A DNA stretch of 64,000 bases from a bacterium (GTDB lineage: Bacteria > Planctomycetota > UBA1135 > UBA2386): assembly GCA_030432695.1 (NCBI GenBank), contig JAUILN010000007.1, positions 124,001-188,000 on the forward strand, written 5' to 3'. The notes beneath the pieces were generated by a model. The model ran no database searches. It saw only the letters and a list, made by a program, of their open reading frames with translations, and had not been told where the DNA came from. A program made the position numbers and the translations under genes. Within the stretch, counting starts at the first letter, position 1. Every line of letters begins with the position of its first letter. Positions 8,838 through 17,356 of this stretch are shown here, one piece after another.

Positions 8838-9496
8838 GACGTCTCCCCGGGCCGCGGCGCTGCCGGATCCGAGATCCCGGCGCGCGAGCCGAGCAGCCCC
8901 TTCAACCGAGCCAAGGCGCGGACGTAGCGATTGCTGGCCGCCGATGGCTGGATCTCCAGGACCGCGGCGACCTCCAGGTTGGAGAGCTCCTCCAGATGCC
9001 GCAGCACCAGGATCTCGCGGTCGATTTCGTCGAGGTCGTCGAGGGTCTGGCGCAGCACCTGGACCAGTTCGGCCCGCTGCGCCGCGTGGCTCGGGCTCGT
9101 GATCGACGCCGAGAGGTGCATGCTGATCACCTCGGAACCCATGCTCGGCCCGGCGAAGCGGTTCATCGACACCTCCTGCTTCGCGTTCCGCATCTGCGCG
9201 CCGACGTGCTTGCGGTAGAGGTCGATCATGGTCTGGCCGAGCACCAGCCGCAGCCACAGGTAGCCCGACGGGTCGCGCTGCTCCCGGTAGCTGTCGATGC
9301 GCTTCACGGCGTCGAGCCAGCAATCCTGCAGCACGTCGTCGACGTCGAGGCGGTTGGCGATCCGGGGATGCAGGCGGAACTGGACCATCCGCCGCAGCCG
9401 ATCGCGGTGCAGGTCGAAGAGTTCGGCCAGCGCGTCGCGGTCCCCGGCGCGCAGGCGCTCCAGCAGGGCAGGATCCTCTTCTTGGCGATCGATCAT
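8834..9496 (-). CDS. ECF-like sigma-70 family RNA polymerase sigma factor
   Basis: A 220-residue two-domain sigma factor. Region 2 covers about 24-98, with DVDDVLQDCWLDAVKRI (recognition of the -10 element and core binding). Region 4 covers about 145-200, with the helix-turn-helix LSNLEVAAVLEIQPSAASNR. The linker is long and there is no anti-sigma gene. The downstream kinase, whose ATG overlaps this stop by 4 bp, may be the partner that controls it by phosphorylation, as proposed for other ECF/kinase pairs. The start at 9496 has GGAG about 11 nt upstream; the longer frame adds a compositionally implausible Arg-rich head. Confidence 0.85.
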   Translation of the reverse strand: MIDRQEEDPALLERLRAGDRDALAELFDLHRDRLRRMVQFRLHPRIANRLDVDDVLQDCWLDAVKRIDSYREQRDPSGYLWLRLVLGQTMIDLYRKHVGAQMRNAKQEVSMNRFAGPSMGSEVISMHLSASITSPSHAAQRAELVQVLRQTLDDLDEIDREILVLRHLEELSNLEVAAVLEIQPSAASNRYVRALARLKGLLGSRAGISDPAAPRPGETS

Positions 9497-9564
9497 CTCG
9501 GGCAGGTCTCCGGGGAGGGGGGCCAAGTTACGTATCGCCGGCTCCGCGGGCACCGCGAGAAGCG

Positions 9565-9576
9565 ACCGGTACCGGT
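9565..9576. promoter_or_regulatory. 12-bp palindrome in divergent promoter region
   Basis: ACCGGTACCGGT is a perfect palindrome centred in the 143-bp region between the divergent sigma-factor gene and the NTF2-like gene. It is a plausible operator, but a chance GC-rich palindrome cannot be excluded. Confidence 0.25.
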
Positions 9577-9639
9577 TCGGGACGGGTCGGGGCACGGGAT
9601 CCTCCCTGGCCGGGCCGTCGCCACCCGCGTATCGGCGCC

Positions 9640-10251
9640 ATGCGATACCTGCCCCGCCTCGTCGCCGTCCTCGGCACACCGACCCTCGCCCTGCTCGTCG
9701 CCGTCACGCCCACGCCTCCCGCCGGGACGTCCACCCAGCCGCAGGACCCCGAACGGGCCGCGACCGCGGCCGACCAGGACCCCTGGCCCGAGCCCGCCGA
9801 GGCCGACGTCGCCTCGATCGACGCCCTGGTCGCCGCCCTCTACGACACCGTCTCCGGCCCGGTCGGTGAAGAGCGCGACTGGACCCGCCTCCGCTCGCTG
9901 TTCGACCCGCACGCCGAGATGCAGGTCCTGGTCCCCGGCCGCGGCGGCGCCACCGCGCTGCGCACGATGACGCTCGACGAGTACATCGAGCAGTCCGGGC
10001 CCTACCTGGTCAGGGTCGGCTTCCACGAGTCCGAGATCGCCCGGACCACCGACCACTGGGGCGACCTCGCCCAGGTCTTCACGACCTACGAAGGCCGCCG
10101 CGCCGGCGAGGAGCAGCCGTTCCTCCGCGGCATCAACTCGCTGCAGTTGGGGCGGGTCGGCGGCAAATGGCGCGTCCTGTCGATCGCCTGGCAGCAGGAG
10201 TCGGAGCAGAACCCGCTACCCGAGAAGTACCTGCCGAAGAAGGACGGCTGA
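9640..10251 (+). CDS. Secreted NTF2/SnoaL-like protein
   Basis: A 203-residue protein with an N-terminal signal peptide (hydrophobic core LVAVLGTPTLALLVAV) and a Pro/Ala-rich linker to about residue 55. The folded part has the pattern of an NTF2-like alpha+beta cone: ALYDTVSGPVGEERDW, then RLRSLFDPHAEM, later AQVFTTYEGRR and a final strand GGKWRVLSIAWQQE. Many such proteins bind small ligands or are enzymatically inert. It is transcribed away from the sigma factor. Function unknown. Confidence 0.7.
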   Translation: MRYLPRLVAVLGTPTLALLVAVTPTPPAGTSTQPQDPERAATAADQDPWPEPAEADVASIDALVAALYDTVSGPVGEERDWTRLRSLFDPHAEMQVLVPGRGGATALRTMTLDEYIEQSGPYLVRVGFHESEIARTTDHWGDLAQVFTTYEGRRAGEEQPFLRGINSLQLGRVGGKWRVLSIAWQQESEQNPLPEKYLPKKDG

Positions 10252-10276
10252 GCGGCCGCGGGCTATCCTCCCCGCC

Positions 10277-11608
10277 GTGTTCGGCTCGCTCCGCATCAGC
10301 AAGCGCCACATCAGCGAGGACGCCCGCCGCGCCCACCGCGCGGCGTTCTGCGCCAGTTGCCACGCGCTCCGCGAACTCGGCAGCGTCAAGACGTCGCTGT
10401 TGACCAACCACGACCAGACGGTGCTGGCGATGCTGCTGGCGGCGCTGGAACCGGAGCGCGACATCGAGGCCGCGCCGTGCACCGCACTGCCCTGGCGCAC
10501 CATCACCGTGGCACCGCTGTCGAAGCCCGCGCGGCAACTGCTCGCAGCGGCCAACGTCGCGGCGGTCGAGGCCAAGCTCCAGGACGACGTGCTCGATGAG
10601 GGCGGCCTGCTGCCGCGCGTCGGACTGCGCTTCCTCGGCAAGGACCGCAGCCGCGCCCGCGTGATGCTGGCCGAGATCGGCTTCCCGGTCTCGCTGTTCG
10701 ACGAGCTCGGACCACGGCAGTCGGCGGTCGAGGCGCGGGGCCTGGAGGGCCGGGCCAGCCTGGAGGAACTCGCCGAGCCCTCGGCGACCCTCTGCGGCCA
10801 GATGTTCGCGCACGCCGCGCGCCTGACCGGCCGCTGGCAGGATGCCGCCGCCGCGGGACGACTCGGTGGAGCGCTCGGTCGCCACGTCTATCTGGACGAC
10901 GCCTGGCGCGACCTCGACGACGACGGGCGGCGCGGTCGCTTCAATGCGTGGCGAGCGGTCTCACGCGGCGCGGTCTGCCCGACCCAGGTCTCGCTACGCC
11001 TGTCCCGCTGCCTCGCCACTGCCCGAGCCGCTTTGGCCGAGCTCGAACTCGGCACCCGGGCCGCGCCGATCACCGCCCTGCTCGACACCCTCGCCGAGAA
11101 GGCCGAGGCGATCTCGCCCGACGCCGCAGGTGTCTCACTCCCGAGCCGCGAGGCCGGCGACTGCGACCTCGACTGCTGCTGTCCGTGCGGCTCCTGCGAC
11201 ACCGACTGCAACGTCTGCGGCGCCGGCGGTGACATCGGTGCCGAGGCCGCCGGCAATACCTGTGGGCCTCGCTGCGGCTCCAACAATGGCGACGGCAACT
11301 CCTCCACCTGCGCGGTGCTGGTCTGTTGCCCGTGCTGCGACTCGATCGAATGCTGCGTGGACCAACGGCAGCGCGAACGTCGCGGCCGCCGTGATAGGGA
11401 ACCACCCGCCCACGACCGCGACGTCGACCTCCACGCCCTCATCGGCCGCGTGGCCGAAGCGGTCGGTGCGCTGGCACCCGAGGGCCGCGTGGTCCTCGAC
11501 GGCATGCAGTTCCCCGCGCGGATGCAGGCCGGCATCGCCGCCTCGGGCGACGCGGTGCGGGTCGTCGAGATCCAGATGCCGGGCACCCTGATCGTCGAAC
11601 GGGCCTGA
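10277..11608 (+). CDS. DUF5685-like protein with Cys-rich segment and NfeD-type C-terminal domain
   Basis: A 443-residue protein with a GTG start at 10277. Residues 1 to about 285 match the DUF5685 pattern: MFGSLR at the start, FCASCHALR with its C-x2-C pair near 24-27, and TNHDQTVLAMLLAAL. A segment of about 70 residues (roughly 295-365) then holds 17 cysteines in CCC, CC and CxxC clusters, which looks metal-binding or disulfide-rich. The last ~55 residues (LIGRVAEAVGALAPEGRVVL to the end) resemble the NfeD C-terminal OB fold. No signal peptide or membrane span is visible, so an intracellular, perhaps metal-binding, role is possible. The NfeD-type tail on this family looks unusual. The mutarotase gene follows at 27 bp. 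Confidence 0.6.
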   Translation: MFGSLRISKRHISEDARRAHRAAFCASCHALRELGSVKTSLLTNHDQTVLAMLLAALEPERDIEAAPCTALPWRTITVAPLSKPARQLLAAANVAAVEAKLQDDVLDEGGLLPRVGLRFLGKDRSRARVMLAEIGFPVSLFDELGPRQSAVEARGLEGRASLEELAEPSATLCGQMFAHAARLTGRWQDAAAAGRLGGALGRHVYLDDAWRDLDDDGRRGRFNAWRAVSRGAVCPTQVSLRLSRCLATARAALAELELGTRAAPITALLDTLAEKAEAISPDAAGVSLPSREAGDCDLDCCCPCGSCDTDCNVCGAGGDIGAEAAGNTCGPRCGSNNGDGNSSTCAVLVCCPCCDSIECCVDQRQRERRGRRDREPPAHDRDVDLHALIGRVAEAVGALAPEGRVVLDGMQFPARMQAGIAASGDAVRVVEIQMPGTLIVERA

Positions 11609-11634
11609 CGCGCCCCACCCGCTCCCACAGACCC

Positions 11635-12078
11635 ATGCTCAACGGCATCTCCCCGCTCCTCGGTCCCGACCTCCTCGCCACCCTCTGCCGGATGGGCCAC
11701 GGCGACGAGATCGTGTTCGCCGACGCCCACTTCCCCGGCGAGTCGCTCGGCCCGCAGGTGCACCGCGCCGACGGGTTGATGATCCCGGCCCTGCTCGACG
11801 CCGTGCTGCCGCTGTTCCCGCTCGATCCCTACGTGGAGCGCCCGCTCACGATGATGGACGCGGTGCCGGGTGACGCGCTCGATCCCGCGGTCGCCGACCG
11901 CTACCTCGCCGCGGTGAATCGTCACCAGGCGACGGAACTGGCGCGCATCGAGCTGCTGGAACGGTTCGCGTTCTACGAGCGGGCGAAGACGGCGTTCGCG
12001 GTGGTGATGACTGGCGACACGGCGAAGTACGGCAATTTGATCCTGAAGAAGGGTCTCTGCGGCGCAGGCCGGGACTGA
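11635..12078 (+). CDS. fucU: L-fucose mutarotase (FucU/RbsD family)
   Basis: A 147-residue cytoplasmic enzyme that interconverts the alpha and beta anomers of L-fucose. Family signatures are nearly complete: MLNGISPLLGPDLLATLCRM at the start, GHGDEIVFADAHFP (catalytic His in the HGDE motif), RADGLMIPALL and the tail YGNLILKKGL. The length matches FucU (about 140) rather than RbsD. It is 17 kb from the remaining fucose genes in this window, separated by unrelated genes. It lies 27 bp after the DUF5685/NfeD gene and is convergent with the carrier gene. Confidence 0.9.
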   Translation: MLNGISPLLGPDLLATLCRMGHGDEIVFADAHFPGESLGPQVHRADGLMIPALLDAVLPLFPLDPYVERPLTMMDAVPGDALDPAVADRYLAAVNRHQATELARIELLERFAFYERAKTAFAVVMTGDTAKYGNLILKKGLCGAGRD

Positions 12079-12084
12079 TCCCGG
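12069..12084. terminator. Hairpin between convergent genes
   Basis: Perfect stem CCGGGA / TCCCGG with loop CTGA; the loop contains the end of the mutarotase stop codon. It lies just before the convergent stop of the carrier gene, so it could terminate both strands, but there is no U-tract. Confidence 0.4.
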
Positions 12085-12087
12085 GTC

Positions 12088-13848
12088 TCACAACCCGATC
12101 CAAGTCGCCACCACCAGCGCCAGCACCGACAGCAGGAACAGCTGCGCCATCAGCGGCAGCACGAAGCGCAGCCAGCGCTGGAACGGGATCTTGCCGAGCG
12201 CCAGCATCCCCATCAGCAGCGCGTTGGTCGGCACCAGCATGTTGGTGAAGCCGTCGCCCATCTGGTAGGCGAGGACCGCGGTCTGCCGCGATACGCCGGT
12301 GAGGTCGGCGAGCGGTGCCATGATCGGCATCGTCACGTAGGCCTGGCCGGAACCCGAGGGGATGAAGAAGTTGCAGATGCTCTGCACGGCGAGCATGCCG
12401 ACCGCCGAGACCTCGGCGCTGGTGCCCTCCAGGAACTGCGAGATCCCGTGGATCACCGTGTCGATCACCACGCCGTCGTCGAGCACCACCTGGATGCCGC
12501 GCGCGAAGCCGATCAGCAATGCGGTGGTGGTCATCTCCGCGGCACCGGCGCAGAACGACTGCGCGGCGCGGTTGGGTGAAACGGCGCCGAACAGCATGCC
12601 GACGCCGCCCAACACCAGGAACACCACGTTCAGTTCGTTGAAGTACCAGTCGCGCGTGGCGACGCCCCAGACGAAGACCACGATCGCCACGGCGATGCTC
12701 GCGAGGACCACGACCCGCCCGAAGGTCAGCCGCACGTCCTCGGGCATGTCGAAGCCCTCGCTGTAGTCGATGTCGCGGACCAGGCTGCGCTCGGGGTCGT
12801 TCTGGATGCGCCTCGCATAGCGCATGATGTGCCAGACGCCGACCACCAGGCACGCCACCATGAACACCGCCCGGAACTCCCAACCCGAGGTCGGTTCCAC
12901 TCCGGCGATGTCCTGGGCGATGAGCACGGTGAACGGATTGACCGCCGCCGCTCCATAGCCGATGCCCGCGCCGACGTAGATGATCGCCATCGCGACGATC
13001 GCGTCGAGCTTCAGCGCGATGCACATCGTCACCAGGATCGGAATGAAGGGCATGTACTCCTCCGCCATGCCGATCGTCGACGAGCCGATTGCGAGCAGCG
13101 TGACCATGCCGGCCACCAGCCACACCGGCCGTCCGCCGAGCAGATGGAGCGCCATGCCGATCAGCGCGTCGATCGCGCCGGTGGCCCGCAGCAGGCCGAT
13201 CACGCCCCCGACGATGAACACGAAGAAGATGATCTCGGCGCCGGCTTCGAGCCCCTTGGGGATCGCGAGGAACACCCGGTCGGCCCCGGCGAGCACGTGA
13301 CGCGTGGTGGCCCGCGCCGAGGCTGAGACGGCCGCGTCGATCGGTTCCTGAACCTGGCCGTGCAGCGCCTTCCCGGTCTGCAGCAACGCGCTGCCCTGGT
13401 CCTCCTCCTTGGGCACCTCGTGGTAGGTGCCGGGCACCACGCGGGTGCGCGCATCGACGCTGGCCTTCCAATCGGCGATCTCGGCTCTGCTCGGCGCGTC
13501 GCCGGTCTCGATCCACGCCGCGATCAATGCGCCGGCGCCCGACTCGATATGCGTGCCGGGCTTCCAGCCCTCGTCGTCGGGTGGCCCCACCTCCCAGCCG
13601 CGGACCGTGTCCTCCGAGACCGCGAACAATGCCGCGACGTCCGCCTGGCTCAGCGAACGGGCTTCGCGAGCCGCCGCCAGCCGCTCGCGCAGCGGCACGG
13701 CACCTTCGACCTCCGCGTAGGTCTCGCCGGCCGAGGGCTTCGGCTCGGTCTCGTAGCGCCCCGAAGGCAGCAGCACCGCCGCGACCTGCGCCACGACGAT
13801 CATCGAGAAGATCAGGACCAGCGAATGGGGGAATCGGGACTTGGTCAT
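12088..13848 (-). CDS. DcuC/YfcC-family carrier with HTH-like insert in the first loop
   Basis: A 586-residue inner-membrane carrier of the DcuC/YfcC (C4-dicarboxylate or amino-acid-type) family with about a dozen membrane spans. Conserved stretches include AGAEIIFFVFIVGGVIGLL, IGSSTIGMAEEYMPFIPIL and SICNFFIPSGSGQAYVTMPI. The loop after TM1 (LLPSGRYE, residue 27 on) normally leads straight into VVPGTYHEV, found here at 137. About 95 extra residues sit between, including a segment at 52-88 that reads as an XRE-type helix-turn-helix (REARSLSQADVAALF, SEDTVRGWE). In the usual topology this loop is outside the cytoplasm. Start at 13848: the TM1 signal follows directly. Substrate unknown. Confidence 0.8.
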   Translation of the reverse strand: MTKSRFPHSLVLIFSMIVVAQVAAVLLPSGRYETEPKPSAGETYAEVEGAVPLRERLAAAREARSLSQADVAALFAVSEDTVRGWEVGPPDDEGWKPGTHIESGAGALIAAWIETGDAPSRAEIADWKASVDARTRVVPGTYHEVPKEEDQGSALLQTGKALHGQVQEPIDAAVSASARATTRHVLAGADRVFLAIPKGLEAGAEIIFFVFIVGGVIGLLRATGAIDALIGMALHLLGGRPVWLVAGMVTLLAIGSSTIGMAEEYMPFIPILVTMCIALKLDAIVAMAIIYVGAGIGYGAAAVNPFTVLIAQDIAGVEPTSGWEFRAVFMVACLVVGVWHIMRYARRIQNDPERSLVRDIDYSEGFDMPEDVRLTFGRVVVLASIAVAIVVFVWGVATRDWYFNELNVVFLVLGGVGMLFGAVSPNRAAQSFCAGAAEMTTTALLIGFARGIQVVLDDGVVIDTVIHGISQFLEGTSAEVSAVGMLAVQSICNFFIPSGSGQAYVTMPIMAPLADLTGVSRQTAVLAYQMGDGFTNMLVPTNALLMGMLALGKIPFQRWLRFVLPLMAQLFLLSVLALVVATWIGL

Positions 13849-13969
13849 GGCGAGGCGCCGGCGAGCGGGGCGACCGAGGGTAGCGCGGCCGAGGGCGCGT
13901 CGCGAACTCCCTCGCAGCTCGGGGCTCCATGCCGTAAGCCGCGGTCCACTCTCGACCTCCCGGAGTTCC

Positions 13970-15586
13970 ATGCTGACAACAACCCTCGTCCTCGCCGGGG
14001 CACTCGCGGCGGCGATCCCACCCGCGGCGACCCCGCCACAGGACCCCGCTGCCGAGCTCGCGAAGATCGCCGCCCGCTCGGACGGCCTCGTGACCACCAG
14101 CGTGATCGGCCGCAGCGCGTTCGGCACCGCGATCGAGGTCGCGACCGTCGCCGCGCCCGGTGACACCCCGCCGAGCGACCGCCCCGCGATCCTGATCCTC
14201 GCCGGTCTGCACGGGCATCACCCGCTCGGGACGCAGCTCGCACTCGATCACCTGGCGCGCTTCGTGGATGGCGCCGCCGCCTCGAACGAAGAGGGGGACG
14301 GCGCCGACGACGAGACCCGCGCACTGCTCGCGAGCCACGTCTTCCACGTGATCCCGGTCGTCAATCCCGACGGCCAGCTCATGGGAAGGATCGGCAATGC
14401 CAAGGCGCTCGACCTCGACCGCGACGGCCGGACCGACGAGGACGCGCCCCGCGACCTCGACGGCGACGGCAAGGTCACCTGGATGCGCTGGGCCGACCCC
14501 GACGGCGAATGGATCGTCGACCCCGACGAGCCGCGGCTGATGCGCAAGGCCGACACGAAGAAGGGCGAGCGCGGCACCCACCGGATGGAGCTCGAGGCCG
14601 CCGACACCGACGGCGACGGCCAACGCGGTGAGGACGACGCGCAGGGCGTGCAGATCCACCGCAACTTCGCCCACCGCCACGAGGAGTTCGACCGCCGCAC
14701 CGGTGCGTGGCCGGTCAGCGAGCCGTCGACCAAGGCCGTCGCCGACTTCGTGTTCGCGCACCGCAACCTGGTGATGGCGTTCGTCTGGGACTGCGACGAC
14801 AACCTGCTCGGCAAGCCCAAGAAGGGCAGCCCGCGCGGCCGGACCCAGCTCGACGGCATCCTCGAGGACGACCTCGAACTCTACGAGACAGTCGGCAAGC
14901 TCTACCGCGAGCACACCGGCCGCAGCGGCGAAGTGGCCGACCGCCACGACGGCAGCGCCTGGAGCTGGCTGAACTTCCAGGTCGGCATCCCGGCGTTCGC
15001 CAGCGACGTGTGGCGAGTGCCCACGAAGCTCGGCGAGGGTGACGACGCGGTCGAGGGCGAACGGGCGCGACTCGTCCACTGTCTCGAGGTCGGCCAGGGC
15101 TTCGTCGACTGGCACACGTACGAACACCCCGAACTCGGGGAGATCGAACTCGGCGGCTTCGTGCAGATGTCGGACGACCTGCTGATGCCGGCGGGCGCGC
15201 GCGAGGAGCTGTTCGCGGCCCACCACGCCTTCCTCCTCGACGCCATCGACCGCGGCCCCGCGGTGCACATCCGCGAGTTCACGGCCGAGAAGCTCGGCCA
15301 GAGCGGCGCGCACCGGCTGCGTGCGGTGCTGATCAACGACGGCGACCTCCCGGCGCAGACCGCCACCGCGAACCGCACCCGCCGCTTTTCTCGCCCGCGC
15401 TGGCGCCTGCACCTCGGCGGCGGCTCGCTGGTGGTCGGCAACGACTCCGGCCAGACCGGCAACCTCGCCGCGAACGGCGGCAAGGAGGAGCTGGAGTGGA
15501 TCGTGACCGGCGAGCCCGGCACCACCTTCACGCTCGAACTCGACCTCGACCCGGTCGGCGGCGACCGCAAGGAGATCACCCGATGA
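13970..15586 (+). CDS. Secreted M14 carboxypeptidase-like protein, catalytic residues altered
   Basis: A 538-residue exported protein of the zinc carboxypeptidase (M14) fold, with a signal peptide (LVLAGALAAAIPPAAT). It aligns with the active-looking M14 protein encoded next, but zinc and catalytic positions differ: HGHH in place of HGNE (zinc ligands HxxE), VWDCDD in place of the third-ligand region FHNAGG, and FASDVW in place of FTNEMW, whose Glu is catalytic. It keeps VVNPDGQ and acidic DLDRDG / DLDGDG loops that look calcium-binding. It is probably a pseudoenzyme or binding partner. The ATG at 13970 has GGAG 5 nt upstream. Its stop overlaps the next start (ATGA), so the two are translationally coupled. 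Confidence 0.8.
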   Translation: MLTTTLVLAGALAAAIPPAATPPQDPAAELAKIAARSDGLVTTSVIGRSAFGTAIEVATVAAPGDTPPSDRPAILILAGLHGHHPLGTQLALDHLARFVDGAAASNEEGDGADDETRALLASHVFHVIPVVNPDGQLMGRIGNAKALDLDRDGRTDEDAPRDLDGDGKVTWMRWADPDGEWIVDPDEPRLMRKADTKKGERGTHRMELEAADTDGDGQRGEDDAQGVQIHRNFAHRHEEFDRRTGAWPVSEPSTKAVADFVFAHRNLVMAFVWDCDDNLLGKPKKGSPRGRTQLDGILEDDLELYETVGKLYREHTGRSGEVADRHDGSAWSWLNFQVGIPAFASDVWRVPTKLGEGDDAVEGERARLVHCLEVGQGFVDWHTYEHPELGEIELGGFVQMSDDLLMPAGAREELFAAHHAFLLDAIDRGPAVHIREFTAEKLGQSGAHRLRAVLINDGDLPAQTATANRTRRFSRPRWRLHLGGGSLVVGNDSGQTGNLAANGGKEELEWIVTGEPGTTFTLELDLDPVGGDRKEITR

Positions 15587-17316
15587 TGCGCTCCCGAATC
15601 CTCCCGATCGCCGCGCTCGTCGCCGCGAGCCTCGTCCCCGACCTCGACGCCCAGCGCAGGCAGGACTTCGAGGTCGACGTCCACTGGAACCGGCTGCACG
15701 ACTACGACGAGCTGGTCGAGATCATGGCCAGCCTCCAGCAGGCCTGGCCGCGCCACGTCTCGATGTCGTCGATCGGCAAGAGCTACGAGGGCCGCGAGAT
15801 GTGGATCCTCACGGTGCAGAACCCCGACACCGGCCCGGCGGCCGACAAGCCGGCGTTCTGGCTCGACGCCAACGTCCACGGCAACGAGGTCCAGGGCGGC
15901 GACGCCGCGCTCTACCTGGTGTGGTTCCTGATGGAGAACCGCGGTGAGGTGGCGCGCGTCGACGAGGTCCTCGACCGCGTGGTGTTCTACGTGCTGCCCA
16001 CGGTGAACCCCGACGGCCGCGCCGCCTGGTTCCGCGAGGCCAACACCGCCAGCTCGCAGCGCGCCCCGCGCAAGCCGGCCGACGACGATCTCGACGGCCT
16101 GTTCGACGAGGACCCCTACGACGACCTCGACGGCGACGGCGAGATCACCCGGATGCGCAAGAAGGTGCCGATGGGCGAGGGCCAGTGGCGGGAGTCGAAG
16201 GAGTTCCCCGGGGTGATGGAGCGGGTCCGCGGCGAGGAGCAGGGCGACTACGTGATGCTCGGCTCGGAGGGCATCGACAACGACGGCGACGGCCGGATCA
16301 ACGAGGACGGTCCCGGCTACTACGACATGAACCGGAACTGGCCGTCGAGCTGGAACCCCGACCACCTGCAGGGCGGTGCCGGCGAGTATCCGCTGTCGCA
16401 CCCCGAGACCCGCGCGATCTCCGACTTCATCCTGCGCCACCCGAACATCGCCGGCGTGCAGTCGTTCCACAACGCGGGCGGGATGATCCTGCGCGGACCC
16501 GGCCTCGCCGATTACGGCGAGTACCCCCGCGCCGACCGCCAGGTCTACGACCAGCTCGGCGGCGACGGCGAGTTCATGCTGCCCTTCTACCGCTACATGG
16601 TCATCCACAGCGACCTGTATCCGGTGGCCGGCGGCTTCGTGAACTGGACCTACGAGGGCCTCGGGATCCTGTCGTTCACCAACGAGATGTGGTCGAACCG
16701 GCGGATGATGCAGGACGCCGAGCGCAACCTCACGGCCGAGGAGGACCGCAAGTGGAACGACCTGCTGCTGTTCGGCGACGACCAGGTCGCGTGGAAGGAG
16801 TACGAGCACCCCTTCTATGGCACCATCGAGATCGGCGGCGACCGCAAGATGACCGGCCGCGTGCCGCCCACCTGGCTGCTCGAGGAGAGCCTGCACCGCA
16901 ATGCGGCGTTCGTCGCGCACCACGCCAACGAGATGCCGGAGGTCACCATCGAGGCCATCGAGGTCCACGACGCGCCCGGTGGCCTGCACTACGTCGACGT
17001 GACGCTGAAGAACCACCGCATGATCCCCAGCCGCACGGCATTGGCCGGCGACAAGAAGATGGGCCGGCCCGACCGGTTGACGATCTCCGGCAACGGCCTG
17101 GAGATCCTCGGCGGCGGGGAACCGCTCGACCGCTTCCACCCCGAACGCATCCGCCTGCAGGAGGACGGCGACCCGGCGGTCCAGCTCCTCGAATACGGGG
17201 TCGAGGGCAAGAGCGAGCGGGAGATCCGCTGGCTGGTCAGCGGCCGGGGCGCCTTCAGGATCCGCTACGAGGCGGAGAAGGCGACCGACCGCGAGGCGAC
17301 GGGCGTCATCGAGTGA
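15583..17316 (+). CDS. Secreted M14 zinc carboxypeptidase
   Basis: A 577-residue secreted metallopeptidase. The signal peptide ends near DLDAQRR. Zinc ligands are visible in VHGNEVQGGD (His and Glu of HxxE) and in SFHNAGG (third His). The substrate-binding DMNRNWPSSW and the general-base Glu in FTNEMW are present, so it should be active, trimming C-terminal residues of peptides outside the cytoplasm. Acidic loops DLDGLFDEDPYDDLDGDG and NDGDGRINEDG interrupt the domain and probably bind calcium. A beta-rich C-terminal domain follows from about residue 430. The start overlaps the previous stop by 4 bp; a second ATG directly follows the first. GGAG lies 8 nt upstream. Confidence 0.9.
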   Translation: MMRSRILPIAALVAASLVPDLDAQRRQDFEVDVHWNRLHDYDELVEIMASLQQAWPRHVSMSSIGKSYEGREMWILTVQNPDTGPAADKPAFWLDANVHGNEVQGGDAALYLVWFLMENRGEVARVDEVLDRVVFYVLPTVNPDGRAAWFREANTASSQRAPRKPADDDLDGLFDEDPYDDLDGDGEITRMRKKVPMGEGQWRESKEFPGVMERVRGEEQGDYVMLGSEGIDNDGDGRINEDGPGYYDMNRNWPSSWNPDHLQGGAGEYPLSHPETRAISDFILRHPNIAGVQSFHNAGGMILRGPGLADYGEYPRADRQVYDQLGGDGEFMLPFYRYMVIHSDLYPVAGGFVNWTYEGLGILSFTNEMWSNRRMMQDAERNLTAEEDRKWNDLLLFGDDQVAWKEYEHPFYGTIEIGGDRKMTGRVPPTWLLEESLHRNAAFVAHHANEMPEVTIEAIEVHDAPGGLHYVDVTLKNHRMIPSRTALAGDKKMGRPDRLTISGNGLEILGGGEPLDRFHPERIRLQEDGDPAVQLLEYGVEGKSEREIRWLVSGRGAFRIRYEAEKATDREATGVIE

Positions 17317-17320
17317 CACC

Positions 17321-17347
17321 CGCCGCGCCCCGGGGTCGTCCGCGGCG
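17321..17347. terminator. Hairpin between convergent genes
   Basis: 7-bp inverted repeat CGCCGCG (17321-17327) / CGCGGCG (17341-17347), with a loop containing CCCCGGGG, between the stops of the M14 gene and the first Asp-box gene. It is a candidate two-way terminator without a T-run. Confidence 0.4.
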
Positions 17348-17356
17348 CCGGCCTGA

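Noticed and set aside
11846..15412. A 1188-codon open frame antisense to several genes
   Set aside because: It runs through the carrier and M14 genes with no family signature, is Arg/Ala/Asp-rich and is a by-product of high GC at the third codon position.
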